From positions 2,685 through 66,684 of the forward strand of contig NZ_BDHH01000016.1 in assembly GCF_001748365.1 (NCBI RefSeq): a stretch of DNA of 64,000 nucleotides, given 5' to 3'. Below, in pieces: positions 51,778-60,083 of the stretch. Source of the stretch: Fusibacter sp. 3D3. GTDB taxonomy: Bacteria > Bacillota > Clostridia > Peptostreptococcales > Acidaminobacteraceae. Below the pieces are notes generated by a model. That model saw nothing but the letters and a program-made list of their open reading frames with translations. It had not been told where the DNA came from and did not search any database. The position numbers and the translations under genes were made by a program. Each line of letters begins with the position of its first letter. The first letter of the stretch is position 1.

Positions 51778-54573
51778 ATGAAAAAGTTTTTGAAATTTAC
51801 ACTGGTATTTTGTTGTTTGGTGAGCATGTTATCAATATCGACCTTTGCAGCAAGCAGTGATTTTGAAATTGATCCTAAAACAGGCGTTTTGATTAAATAT
51901 AACGGCTCAGCGAGTGCGGTTATCATCCCAAATTCAGTTACCGCTATTGGCGATTGGGCATTTGCGGGGAATCTTACTATGAAAAGTCTTGTCGTCCCCA
52001 ATTCAGTTAAGATTATTGATGAATATGCATTTAGAGACTGCGCAAATCTTAAAACGATTAACATTCCAACTTCCGTTACTTCAATTGGAGAAAGTGCATT
52101 TGAGAATTCGGGGGTAACAAGTATAACGATTCCAAGTTCAGTCAAGAAAATAGGCAAACGGGCGTTTTTTAATAGTCCTTTAAAAACGGCAACTATTTCA
52201 AGTACTGAGATTGGTTTTCTTGCATTTGAAGGTTGCATTGATTTAGAAAATTTGACGCTTACAGACTCAGTTAAAACAATTGTTGCAGGTGCTTTTCAAG
52301 GGTGCTATAATCTAAAAACTTTAACAATTCCAAAATCAATCCAAACCATTGGAGATGCAGTTTTTTCAAACTGTGGTTTTTCAACGATAATCATCCCAAA
52401 TACAGTCACTGAAATTGGTCAAGCTGCATTTGACCGGTGCCCTCTGGTGAAAATTAACATCCCGAGTTCGGTGGAAAAGATAGGCGCTAATCCATTTTCA
52501 AATTGTACGCTTTTAAAAGAAATTACGGTTGATAGCTCAAATAAAAACTATATTGCGGCAGAGGGGGTCCTCTTCACTAAGGATAAAACAACCTTGATTT
52601 CTTACCCAGCAGGGAAAGTCAATACCAGCTACACGATACCCAATACAGTTAAGACAATTGGACAAGAATCATTTGTAAAAAGCGTGAATTTGGAAACTGT
52701 AACCATTCCAAATTCAGTTATCACAATTAATTTGGGGGCATTTGAAAATTGTACAGGTTTGACAGGTTTAACACTTCCACATTCAGTTACTTCAGTTGGC
52801 TATAATGCTTTTAAAGGTTGTACTGGTCTAACCAGTTTAATCCTATCCAATTCAATTACTTCAATTGAAGGATATGCATTTTTAAACTGTACTGGCCTAA
52901 AAAATATTGTTATCCCAAGTTCTGTTAAAGATTTAGGAAACGAAATATTTAAGGGATGTACGGGGATAGAAAGCGTAACGATAAATAATAGTATTCTGGG
53001 TAGCCGAATGTTTAAAGACTGTACATCACTTAAAAATATAACACTTTCTAGTTCAGTAACTTCAATTGGTGGCGGTGCTTTTGACGGATGTATAGGCTTA
53101 ACAAATGTCATACTACCAAAGTCAATAACTAATATTAATCGCAATTCATTTGATTTCTGTTTTGGTTTGAAAAGTGTAACGATATTAAATCCGGCAGTAG
53201 TCATTGAAAATGGTGCACTTCTTCAATGTGGGAACGCAACGTTCTATGGAGAAGCTGGAAGCTCTGTTGAAAAATATGCAAAAGAAAAAGGACTGCCTTT
53301 TAAAACGGGTGTTGCACCGTTGACTACAAGCGGCGAATCTGCTATAGAACAAATTGTGCAAAATAATGGTGGTATAAGACTTGAAGCAGAAAATGCTACA
53401 ATCGGTGGTGCTGGGATTGTTTACGGTTCATCTTTAGCTTCAAAAGGCCGAGTGGTTTCCAATTCAAGCGATGAGCGTATAAAATTTTCAGGTGAAGCAT
53501 TTTCAGTTACCTTTAAAAAGGCACCAGCAGCAAAGGGGTTTATTCTTGGATATTCAAGTTCAAATTTTGATGGCTATGGTGTACTTAAACTATATATAAA
53601 TGGCGTATACAATCAGAAAATCAAAGTTCAAAATACGAAAGCTTGGTCGGATTATAAAGAATCCCAGTATATAGCAGTAGATATCCCTAAAGATGCAACA
53701 ATAGAGCTCAAAGTCAATGGTGGTGGGACAACTGCCAATATTGACTGTATAGACTTCTATTCAAAAGAACCCTCTACTTCTTTAAATATTATAAACTCTA
53801 CTGCCCCTGTTGGTAAATTTAGAGTTGAAGCAGAAAGTGGTAGCTTCACAGGTAACGTAAAAATTAAGGAGCTTACATTAGCTTCAAGTGGAAAAATAGT
53901 CTCGGATTTAAGAACGCTAAAAAATGCTGTTGAATTTAAAAAAGTACCTTTAGCCTATGGTCTTACCATCAAATATTCAAGTAGTGATTTTAACCTTGGC
54001 AACCTTTCACTTTATATAAATAATGTTTATATGCAAGATATTATTTTCCCACGTACACGTTCATGGTCTGAGTATCAGGAGCTGGATTTACCGATAAATG
54101 TGCCTGAAGGTGCGAATATAAAATTTGTAGTTGAAGCTAAAGAGTCAGATGTGAATTTAGATTACATTGATCTTGATATAACAGACCCCTCTTTGCTTCC
54201 CATTTCAAGTAAATTTGAAGGAGAAGAGGGTAAACTTAGTGGAAACATTAAGATCGAGAATTTAGACGGTGCTTCAGGTGGGAAGATTACTTCTTATTTT
54301 CAATATGTAGGGGATTCGATTGAATTTAAAAGAGCTTCTGCTGCAAAAAAAATGACGATTTCATATACGAGAGGAAATGAAGACTCAGGTAAACTTGGAC
54401 TTATCGTAAATGGGGTTCGAAAACAAGAGATTGTTTTTCCAAATACAGGTGGTTGGGATAAGCTGGGTACGGTAAATGTAAATGTGGATATTCCAGAAGG
54501 TGCCACAATAACATTTGCTATTGAATCTTCTAATGTTGCCGTTAATATGGATTGTATTCAGTTATCTAAATAA
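51778..54573 (+). CDS. Secreted BspA-type leucine-rich repeat protein with three C-terminal CBM-like modules
   Basis: A 931-residue exported protein. A signal peptide ends near STFAA. Residues about 40-500 are BspA-like (LRR_5) repeats of about 23 residues, with the recurring pattern IPNSVTxIGxxAFxxCxxL. From about 533 three homologous modules of roughly 120-130 residues follow (about 533-665, 679-800 and 808-931). Each has a FxxEAE/GEEG start, a strand ending in KxYIN(G/N)V(Y/R)xQ and a WxxY/G region, closing NIDCIDF-, NLDYIDLD- or NMDCIQL-like. These resemble CBM6/CBM35 carbohydrate-binding domains. No LPxTG or S-layer anchor is seen. Probably an adhesin or glycan-binding surface protein. 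RBS AAGGAGAAGG. Confidence 0.9.
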   Translation: MKKFLKFTLVFCCLVSMLSISTFAASSDFEIDPKTGVLIKYNGSASAVIIPNSVTAIGDWAFAGNLTMKSLVVPNSVKIIDEYAFRDCANLKTINIPTSVTSIGESAFENSGVTSITIPSSVKKIGKRAFFNSPLKTATISSTEIGFLAFEGCIDLENLTLTDSVKTIVAGAFQGCYNLKTLTIPKSIQTIGDAVFSNCGFSTIIIPNTVTEIGQAAFDRCPLVKINIPSSVEKIGANPFSNCTLLKEITVDSSNKNYIAAEGVLFTKDKTTLISYPAGKVNTSYTIPNTVKTIGQESFVKSVNLETVTIPNSVITINLGAFENCTGLTGLTLPHSVTSVGYNAFKGCTGLTSLILSNSITSIEGYAFLNCTGLKNIVIPSSVKDLGNEIFKGCTGIESVTINNSILGSRMFKDCTSLKNITLSSSVTSIGGGAFDGCIGLTNVILPKSITNINRNSFDFCFGLKSVTILNPAVVIENGALLQCGNATFYGEAGSSVEKYAKEKGLPFKTGVAPLTTSGESAIEQIVQNNGGIRLEAENATIGGAGIVYGSSLASKGRVVSNSSDERIKFSGEAFSVTFKKAPAAKGFILGYSSSNFDGYGVLKLYINGVYNQKIKVQNTKAWSDYKESQYIAVDIPKDATIELKVNGGGTTANIDCIDFYSKEPSTSLNIINSTAPVGKFRVEAESGSFTGNVKIKELTLASSGKIVSDLRTLKNAVEFKKVPLAYGLTIKYSSSDFNLGNLSLYINNVYMQDIIFPRTRSWSEYQELDLPINVPEGANIKFVVEAKESDVNLDYIDLDITDPSLLPISSKFEGEEGKLSGNIKIENLDGASGGKITSYFQYVGDSIEFKRASAAKKMTISYTRGNEDSGKLGLIVNGVRKQEIVFPNTGGWDKLGTVNVNVDIPEGATITFAIESSNVAVNMDCIQLSK

Positions 54574-54612
54574 AAATTTTAAAGATTTGTTTGAGAATTT
54601 TTAGAGTTGAAC

Positions 54613-54724
54613 GCCGTGATAATCATTGTCAGACAAAACAAGGTTTTGTCTGACCCGTCCTCGTCTAACCGCAAAGCGAAGGCTGAACATTCCTGCTCTT
54701 TGCTGGACGAGGACTAATGATTTC
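54613..54724. mobile_element. Double-hairpin intergenic element (MITE/REP-like)
   Basis: GTCAGACAAAAC-AAG-GTTTTGTCTGAC (54629-54655) is a perfect 12-bp hairpin. It is followed by a longer stem, GTCCTCGTC with GACGAGGAC, enclosing GCAAAG/CTTTGC. The whole is bounded by AATCATT on the left and AATGATT on the right. There is no ORF and no second copy in the window. A terminator for the surface-protein gene begins at 54725. Confidence 0.65.
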
Positions 54725-54770
54725 AAAAATGAGAGATACACTTTTTTAGTGCATCTCTCATTTTTGCTTT
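54725..54770 (+). terminator. Terminator after the surface-protein gene
   Basis: AAAAATGAGAGAT (54725-54737) pairs with ATCTCTCATTTTT (54753-54765), with CAC/GTG extending the inner stem. Bidirectional type. Confidence 0.85.
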
Positions 54771-54819
54771 AGGAAGTGAGCATCCCTAGGGGTACAATGC
54801 TTTTTCTGTCATCACTTTA

Positions 54820-54848
54820 TTGACAATAAGAATGAGAAATGATAAAAT
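54820..54848 (+). promoter_or_regulatory. Promoter of the second Mn-riboswitch transcript
   Basis: A perfect TTGACA (54820-54825), a 17-base spacer and TAAAAT (54843-54848). The predicted start coincides with the first base of the aptamer. Confidence 0.8.
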
Positions 54849-54856
54849 TATTTCGG

Positions 54857-55000
54857 TTCTAAAAGGGAGTAGCTATGGGAAACCAAGATAAGATCAACAT
54901 ACTGGAGTAATCCTGGTCTTATCTGCTTTAAGGATATTTAAAGAAGCGAGACTTTTAGATTATTGGGCGAGGTGTCTGATAATCTAAAGGTCTTTTTTTA
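54857..55000 (+). promoter_or_regulatory. yybP-ykoY Mn2+ riboswitch (variant loop 3) with terminator
   Basis: P1 is a perfect CTAAAAG/CTTTTAG pair (54859-54865/54952-54958). Loop 1 is GGGAGTAGC, matching the consensus exactly. The P3 arms ATAAGA/TCTTAT enclose TCAACATACTGG ... CCTGG, a departure from the usual TCGTCA/CCGG. The 3' junction AGCGAGAC is followed by a 15-bp hairpin (54949-54963/54979-54993) and TTTTTTT. Its 5' arm reuses the P1 3' strand, so Mn2+ binding would prevent termination. It lies upstream of a GDT1-type exporter gene, a known partner of this riboswitch class. Confidence 0.85.
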
Positions 55001-55073
55001 TTTAAGGTGTGAAGTCAGAGCTTGTGGAAGTGGATCTATAAGCATATTGAGATGAGTAAGAAGGAGTAAGCAT

Positions 55074-56918
55074 ATGATTCAAGAGGTATTAAAGGCATTT
55101 GTGTTGATTTCTATAGCAGAAATGGGGGATAAGACTCAGATTTTAGCAATGGCATTTGCCACACAGTTTTCTGTTAGAAAAGTACTCATTGGAATTGGAG
55201 TCGGCGCTTTCCTGAATCATGGGTTAGCAGTAATTTTAGGGCGACTTCTTTCTCAAATGGTTCCAATGAGCACTATTCAAATGATTGCAGGTGCTGCGTT
55301 TATAGGCTTTGCGATATGGACGTTAAAGTCTGATGATGAAGAAGAAGATGATGATGAACCTAAAATTCAACTTGGGCCCGTAGCAACAGTTGCTTTAGCT
55401 TTCTTTTTAGGTGAACTTGGAGACAAAACACAATTAACGGCAATCACATTAGCTGCAGATGCCCATTATCCTTTTATGATATTAGTGGGAACAGTTGCTG
55501 GGATGATTGCTACTGGAGCGATAGGCATTTTTGTTGGTAAAAAAATGGGAGATAAGATTCCTGAATTAGGTCTTAAATTATTGGCGGCTTCTATATTTTT
55601 GTTTTTTGGGATCCAAAAAATACTACAAACGAGCCCGAAACAATATTTAATACCAACGTTTATTGTACCTGTGTTCGGTTTATTGATAGGGTTTGTACTC
55701 TATAGGGTAAGAAAGTTAATTCAAAATAGGGAAAAAGGGATTCAGTCTGAATTTAAAGCAAAATCGCAATTGCTTCATGAATACTATAAGCACATTCAAG
55801 AAGATCTTGAAAATATCTGTATGGGGCCAAAGTTTTGTAATGCCTGCCAAGGGCATCAATGTGCCATTGGACATGCAAAAGATATTATTCAGAAGTCTAT
55901 AGTCAATCCAGATTGGCAAATTGAATCCAAAAAAATAGAATTATCTTATAAGGAAAAGCCATTTTTTGATGAAGAAATTTTAGATAGCTTGGTAGATACC
56001 TTATGGTTGATTGAAAGTATAAAAGATCCTAAAAAGTTAAATAATGCACATTTGATTAGAAAACAGTTAGAGACCATTCTCGTGGGTCATTCAATCAGAA
56101 ATGTAGAAGGCATACCTTCATATATTTCTGAAATTAGAAGAGAAAACAATGCGCTGGCAAGGCGAATTGAAGGTGCTTATAAAATGAGAAAACCCATAGA
56201 GGATCGAATCTTGAATATTGGAAATAGGATCCATAATATTTTTTTGATTGAAATAGAAAACGGCTATTTGCTCATTGATACGGGCTATAGTGAGCACTAC
56301 AAAAAATTTAAAGAAGCATTAAAAAATAGAAAGATATCCATAGAGGATATAACCTATATTTTTATTACACATGCACATGATGACCATGTTGGTTTTTTAA
56401 ATCAGCTTTTACAAAAGACTCAAGCAAAAGTGATTCTTCATCCTGCATCGATAGAAAGATTGAAAGTTGGACAAAATGCATTTGACGGGGGTTGTAGCAG
56501 TGTGATGGCATGGGGATTTTGTTATCTCATGAAATGTTTGGGCAAAGGGGACCATAGGTTTCAACCCGTAGATTTTCCTGAACGGTATTGGATTGTCACC
56601 CAAAAGACTCAATCCGAAATTGAGAAAGTACTCTCGGCTAAAATTATTGAACTGCCTGGACATACAAAGGATTCAATGGGTCTGCTATTTGGAGATAGAG
56701 TGCTCTTTTGTGGTGATGCAGCTATGAACGGCATACCAAGCAGCAATAACATTATCATTTGGATAGAAAACTTGAAAGACTATGAATCCTCTTGGATGAA
56801 GATGATCAGTCTTGATTTTAAACAAGTATATCCATCTCATGGGAAACCTTTCAATAAAGAACAGTTAGTCAAGAATCAACAGAAACTAAAAAAAATACGT
56901 CTAATATCCCTTCTGTAG
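55074..56918 (+). CDS. GDT1/TMEM165-type Mn2+ exporter fused to Cys-rich linker and metallo-beta-lactamase domain
   Basis: A single 614-residue ORF. Residues 1-190 are a complete UPF0016/GDT1 cation transporter: the two ExGDKT motifs occur in ISIAEMGDKTQILAMAF and FLGELGDKTQLTAITL, separated by an acidic loop (DDEEEDDDEP). After a last helix (about 197-215), a cytosolic region has the cluster CMGPKFCNACQGHQC (about 249-263). Residues about 375-600 form an MBL fold with all expected metal ligands: HAHDDH, the His of LPGHTKDS, the Asp of FCGDAAMNG and the His of YPSHGKPF. The leader is a Mn2+ riboswitch. The transporter should export Mn2+; the MBL activity is unknown. The frame is continuous, so the fusion is genuine unless an assembly error joined two genes. 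Confidence 0.92.
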   Translation: MIQEVLKAFVLISIAEMGDKTQILAMAFATQFSVRKVLIGIGVGAFLNHGLAVILGRLLSQMVPMSTIQMIAGAAFIGFAIWTLKSDDEEEDDDEPKIQLGPVATVALAFFLGELGDKTQLTAITLAADAHYPFMILVGTVAGMIATGAIGIFVGKKMGDKIPELGLKLLAASIFLFFGIQKILQTSPKQYLIPTFIVPVFGLLIGFVLYRVRKLIQNREKGIQSEFKAKSQLLHEYYKHIQEDLENICMGPKFCNACQGHQCAIGHAKDIIQKSIVNPDWQIESKKIELSYKEKPFFDEEILDSLVDTLWLIESIKDPKKLNNAHLIRKQLETILVGHSIRNVEGIPSYISEIRRENNALARRIEGAYKMRKPIEDRILNIGNRIHNIFLIEIENGYLLIDTGYSEHYKKFKEALKNRKISIEDITYIFITHAHDDHVGFLNQLLQKTQAKVILHPASIERLKVGQNAFDGGCSSVMAWGFCYLMKCLGKGDHRFQPVDFPERYWIVTQKTQSEIEKVLSAKIIELPGHTKDSMGLLFGDRVLFCGDAAMNGIPSSNNIIIWIENLKDYESSWMKMISLDFKQVYPSHGKPFNKEQLVKNQQKLKKIRLISLL

Positions 56919-56949
56919 TTGTAATCCAGCCAAAAGTACTTGATCAATT

Positions 56950-57540
56950 CTATAATAAATGGGGTAAGAACAATTTGGCTAATCCTAAAAAGAGAAAAAA
57001 GCCCCCCACATCCTTAGCTGTGGTTAGAAAAATTGAAGAAGATACAGCTGGATCCAATTTAAGTTTTTTCAAGAGCATTGGAATTAAGAAACCAAAAAAA
57101 CCTGCAATAACAAGGTTTCCAATCATCGCAACAAAGATTATCAAACTGAGAAAAAAATTGTTATATTTAATATATATTACAAAACCGGTGATAAGTCCAG
57201 TCGCAGACCCATTTACAAAGCCAATGTTGATTTCATTAAAGACATACTTCCAATCTTTTTGGATATTGACATGTCCAAGCGCGATGCTCCTAATGACAAT
57301 GGATAAAGTCTGAGTACCTGCATTTCCCCCATACCTGCTACGATGGGCATAACTGCTGCCAATGCAACCTTCTGTGAATTGAAACTGCAAGCGGACTACC
57401 AACTTCTTCGTCTTTGCTAACACCAGATAGCATCAGGAGGTCTTCAGTCTGTTCTTCAACGATAACGTCAATGATATCATCAACCGTTATAATACCTAAG
57501 TAAACAAATAGTACATTTTCATTCATGTGTTTTATATTTT
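56950..57540 (-). pseudogene. MgtE-type Mg2+ transporter remnant (C-terminal part)
   Basis: On the minus strand YLGIITVDDIIDVIVEEQTE, DLLMLSGVSKDEEVGSPLAV represents the end of the CBS region. After a frame break near 57330-57420, GGNAGTQTLSIVIRSIALGH, VNGSATGLITGFVIYIKYNN and DPAVSSSIFLTTAKDVGGFF give the transmembrane part to the stop. The N-terminal domain and the helices around the break are missing. It converges with the GDT1 fusion gene and joins directly to another pseudogene. Confidence 0.88.
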
Positions 57541-58263
57541 TTGAATGTGGCAATTACATATGTCATTCTAAAGTATGCCTTTACATTGATAAGCCCTTTT
57601 GTTTTTGCATTCATTATTGGCTATTTGCTGAAGAAGCCAGCAAAAGTGATTGCCTTAACGTTTAAAGTGCCAAGTAAGCTTGTGTCTTTTTTACTTGTTT
57701 TAGTCTTTTACAGTAAAGTGGGTGTTCTTGGTGGGCGTTAAACTCATAACAACAGCTTCTACGGTGATCTCTGCATTGCCAACAATCTATGAAAATAAAT
57801 TAGAGCCCTATCTTATTTCAGCATTTGATGGCATTGAAAAAGCTATAGTTCGATTGGATCCTGCGCTTGTGGAAGTTTTAAATGAAGGTTTTAACCAGTT
57901 TATAAGTTCACTTGGAGAAAATATTACCAATATAGCCTTGACGGTCGTGGGGTCTTTGTCAGAAATAGCGTCGTCACTGCCATCATTTTTAATTAAAATG
58001 ATGTTAATGATTATATCGACATTTTTTTTTGCTATGGACTTTGACCTTTTATCAACCTTTATGTTAAGACAGTTTTCCCAACGTGGAAATAAGATTATTC
58101 AAACCGTTAAGCTGTATATGATGAATACCATATTTGGTAGTAATGCGCTCATATGCTCTGATCATGTGCATCACATTTGTGGAGCTATCTATAGGTCTTT
58201 TTATTATAGGGGTAAAAAATGCGATACTTATGAATGATACAGGCGTTATTAAATTATTAAAAT
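57541..58263 (+). pseudogene. Broken paralogue of the AI-2E transporter
   Basis: The sequence closely follows the intact gene at 41928-43007. It starts inside the first helix (AITYVILKYAFTLISPFVFA), loses about 10 bases near 57730 (frameshift), continues VGVKLITTASTVISALPTIY, shifts again near 58135, then jumps from the middle of the protein to the last codons NDTGVIKLLK and a stop. Roughly the fifth to last helices are deleted. A duplicate that has decayed. Confidence 0.9.
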
Positions 58264-58325
58264 AATCTGTTTAGGCGATCATGAATTTAAGGATTATGAT
58301 TCCGCATAAGAGTAATGGAGTGGGC

Positions 58326-58370
58326 TTGACATCAAAAAAAAATATTGATATGATAATGAAAATTGTTATC
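58326..58370 (+). promoter_or_regulatory. Promoter with Fur box before the MATE pump
   Basis: TTGACA (58326-58331), 17 bases, TATGAT (58349-58354). GATAATGAAAATTGTTATC (58352-58370) matches 16 of 19 positions of the Fur consensus GATAATGATAATCATTATC and covers the -10 end and start region. A Zur or other Fur-family site cannot be excluded. Confidence 0.7.
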
Positions 58371-58423
58371 AACAAAAGAAACCTAGTGCTATTGCTAAAT
58401 CATTTTGTTTAGGAGACAGCTTA

Positions 58424-59770
58424 ATGAGAAAAGGAAACATGACAGAAGGTGTGATTTGGAAGGAAATTCTTTTGTTCGCATTGCCCTTGCTTGGGACCAG
58501 CTTTATACAACAATTATACAATACAGTTGATCTCATTTTTGTGGGGAATGTGTTAGGTAAGGAGGCAACGGCTGCTGTTGGTGCATCGACACTTTTTGTC
58601 ACCTGTTTGGTGGGTTTTTTTTCAGGGTTATCCATAGGTTCAGGTGTTGTTGCTTCGCAAGTCTTTGGCGGTGGAGACAACAAGGAACTTCAAAAGGTCA
58701 TTCACAGCGCCATCGTTATTAGTTTGATTTGTGGTGGTTTGATCATGGGGATTGGACTCGCTTTTTCGCGCTTTTTTTTAAAATGGGTTAATACGCCATA
58801 TGAAATTAGGCCAATTGCCATTCAGTATATGAGAGTGTTTTTTGTCAGTTCGATTCCACTGATTACTTATAACATGGGTGCAGGGATTATTAGAGCTTTA
58901 GGTAACGCAAGGGCTCCTATGTATATACAGTTGATAGGTGGTATAATGAATGTCGTTATGAACGCTTTATTCTTGCTGGTATTTAAGCTTGGGGTTACGG
59001 GTGTTGCTATGGCTACGCTTTTTTCTCAGTCACTCGCGGCAATATTGGTCTTATCCTATCTGAGAAAACAGAGTGAAATGTTTGAATTCACCTTTAAAAA
59101 ACTGCGGCTTCATATTGAATATTTTTATAAAATACTCAAAATTGGTGTTCCAGTTGGGTTGCAAGCACTGGTGATCACTTTATCAAATGTTTTTGTTCAA
59201 TACAATGTCAATCAATTAGGCATAGATGCCCTTGCTGCTTTTACTGCTTATTTTAAAGTGGAGTTGCTCATATATCTGCCTATCATAGCATTTGGGCAGG
59301 CGATTACTACTTTTTCGAGCCAAAATATTGGCGCTAAGGTTTTTAATCGTGTCAAAGAAGGTACTTTTATCTGCATGCTTATGGGACTTGGTGTGACTGT
59401 TGTTTTAAGTGGCGTTGTATTGCTTTGGGGGAGACAACTATTTGGCTTGATCAATAGAGATTTAGCGGTCTTAGATTTGGGCGTTAAAATTATTAGTAGA
59501 ACAGTTCCTTTTTATTGGTTGTATTTAATCATAGAGGTTCTTGGCGGGAGCATAAGAGGCGGCGCTAAGACTTTCCCACCGATGCTAATTATTTTATCCA
59601 ATATATGTGTACTAAGGACGGTTTTGTTGTATATTTTGACGGTTAATTATAAAGGCATAGAATCGATCGCAGTGACTTATCCAATAACTTGGGCCTCAAC
59701 TGCGCTATTTATGCTCGGCTATTATTTAAAATCGAATTGGATGGGAAAGAAATTGTCAAAAGAATATTAA
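58424..59770 (+). CDS. MATE family multidrug/metabolite exporter
   Basis: A 448-residue protein with twelve predicted helices and two homologous halves. LLGTSFIQQLYNTVDLIFVG near the start, and the central TYNMGAGIIRALGNARAPMY, are MATE (DinF/NorM-like) signatures. The second half has GLQALVITLSNVFVQYNVNQ and FGQAITTFSSQNIGAKVFNR. It exchanges Na+ or H+ for organic cations. RBS AGGAGA. The promoter carries a Fur-like site, so iron-linked control (for example export of a siderophore or iron-toxicity metabolite) is possible. A terminator follows at 59829-59864. Confidence 0.93.
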   Translation: MRKGNMTEGVIWKEILLFALPLLGTSFIQQLYNTVDLIFVGNVLGKEATAAVGASTLFVTCLVGFFSGLSIGSGVVASQVFGGGDNKELQKVIHSAIVISLICGGLIMGIGLAFSRFFLKWVNTPYEIRPIAIQYMRVFFVSSIPLITYNMGAGIIRALGNARAPMYIQLIGGIMNVVMNALFLLVFKLGVTGVAMATLFSQSLAAILVLSYLRKQSEMFEFTFKKLRLHIEYFYKILKIGVPVGLQALVITLSNVFVQYNVNQLGIDALAAFTAYFKVELLIYLPIIAFGQAITTFSSQNIGAKVFNRVKEGTFICMLMGLGVTVVLSGVVLLWGRQLFGLINRDLAVLDLGVKIISRTVPFYWLYLIIEVLGGSIRGGAKTFPPMLIILSNICVLRTVLLYILTVNYKGIESIAVTYPITWASTALFMLGYYLKSNWMGKKLSKEY

Positions 59771-59828
59771 TGCTTAACGCATTTGTGTATAATATAAGAA
59801 AAAAATAATGCTTTGGAAGTTGGAATAA

Positions 59829-59864
59829 TGGAGTGTTCCGATAAATATGGACACTCCATTTTAG
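59829..59864 (+). terminator. Terminator after the MATE gene
   Basis: TGGAGTGTTCC and GGACACTCCA pair with one bulged base and are followed by TTTTAG. Confidence 0.75.
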
Positions 59865-59933
59865 TCTTTGATGTATATGCATTATTTTTTTCCTAGAAAT
59901 CTGATATAATCTATTAATGTTATATAACCCTTG

Positions 59934-59990
59934 GAGAGATGCCCATTGAATGCAATCTGATAAGAGGGTTACGGAGGTAGCGAAGCGGAC
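59934..59990 (+). mobile_element. Structured dispersed element, copy G (short form)
   Basis: ATAACCCTTGGAGAGATG, CCATTGAATGCAATCTGATA, then GAGGGTTACGGAGGTAGCG and AAGCGGAC; the right end beyond GCGGAC is lost. Hairpins 1 and 2 are deleted. Confidence 0.7.
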
Positions 59991-60083
59991 CTTGGAACAA
60001 ATATTTATTGACTGTTAGGGATTAAAATAGTGCATTATACGATCAAATGGATAGAATATATACATGATTTCGGAGGAAAAGAT

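Noticed and set aside
51669-53204. Minus-strand ORFs of 189 and 134 residues under the surface protein
   Set aside because: They mirror the repeated LRR coding sequence on the other strand and have no start signals.
56975-57313. Plus-strand ORF of 112 residues
   Set aside because: It is antisense to the mgtE remnant, which shows clear conserved motifs on the minus strand.
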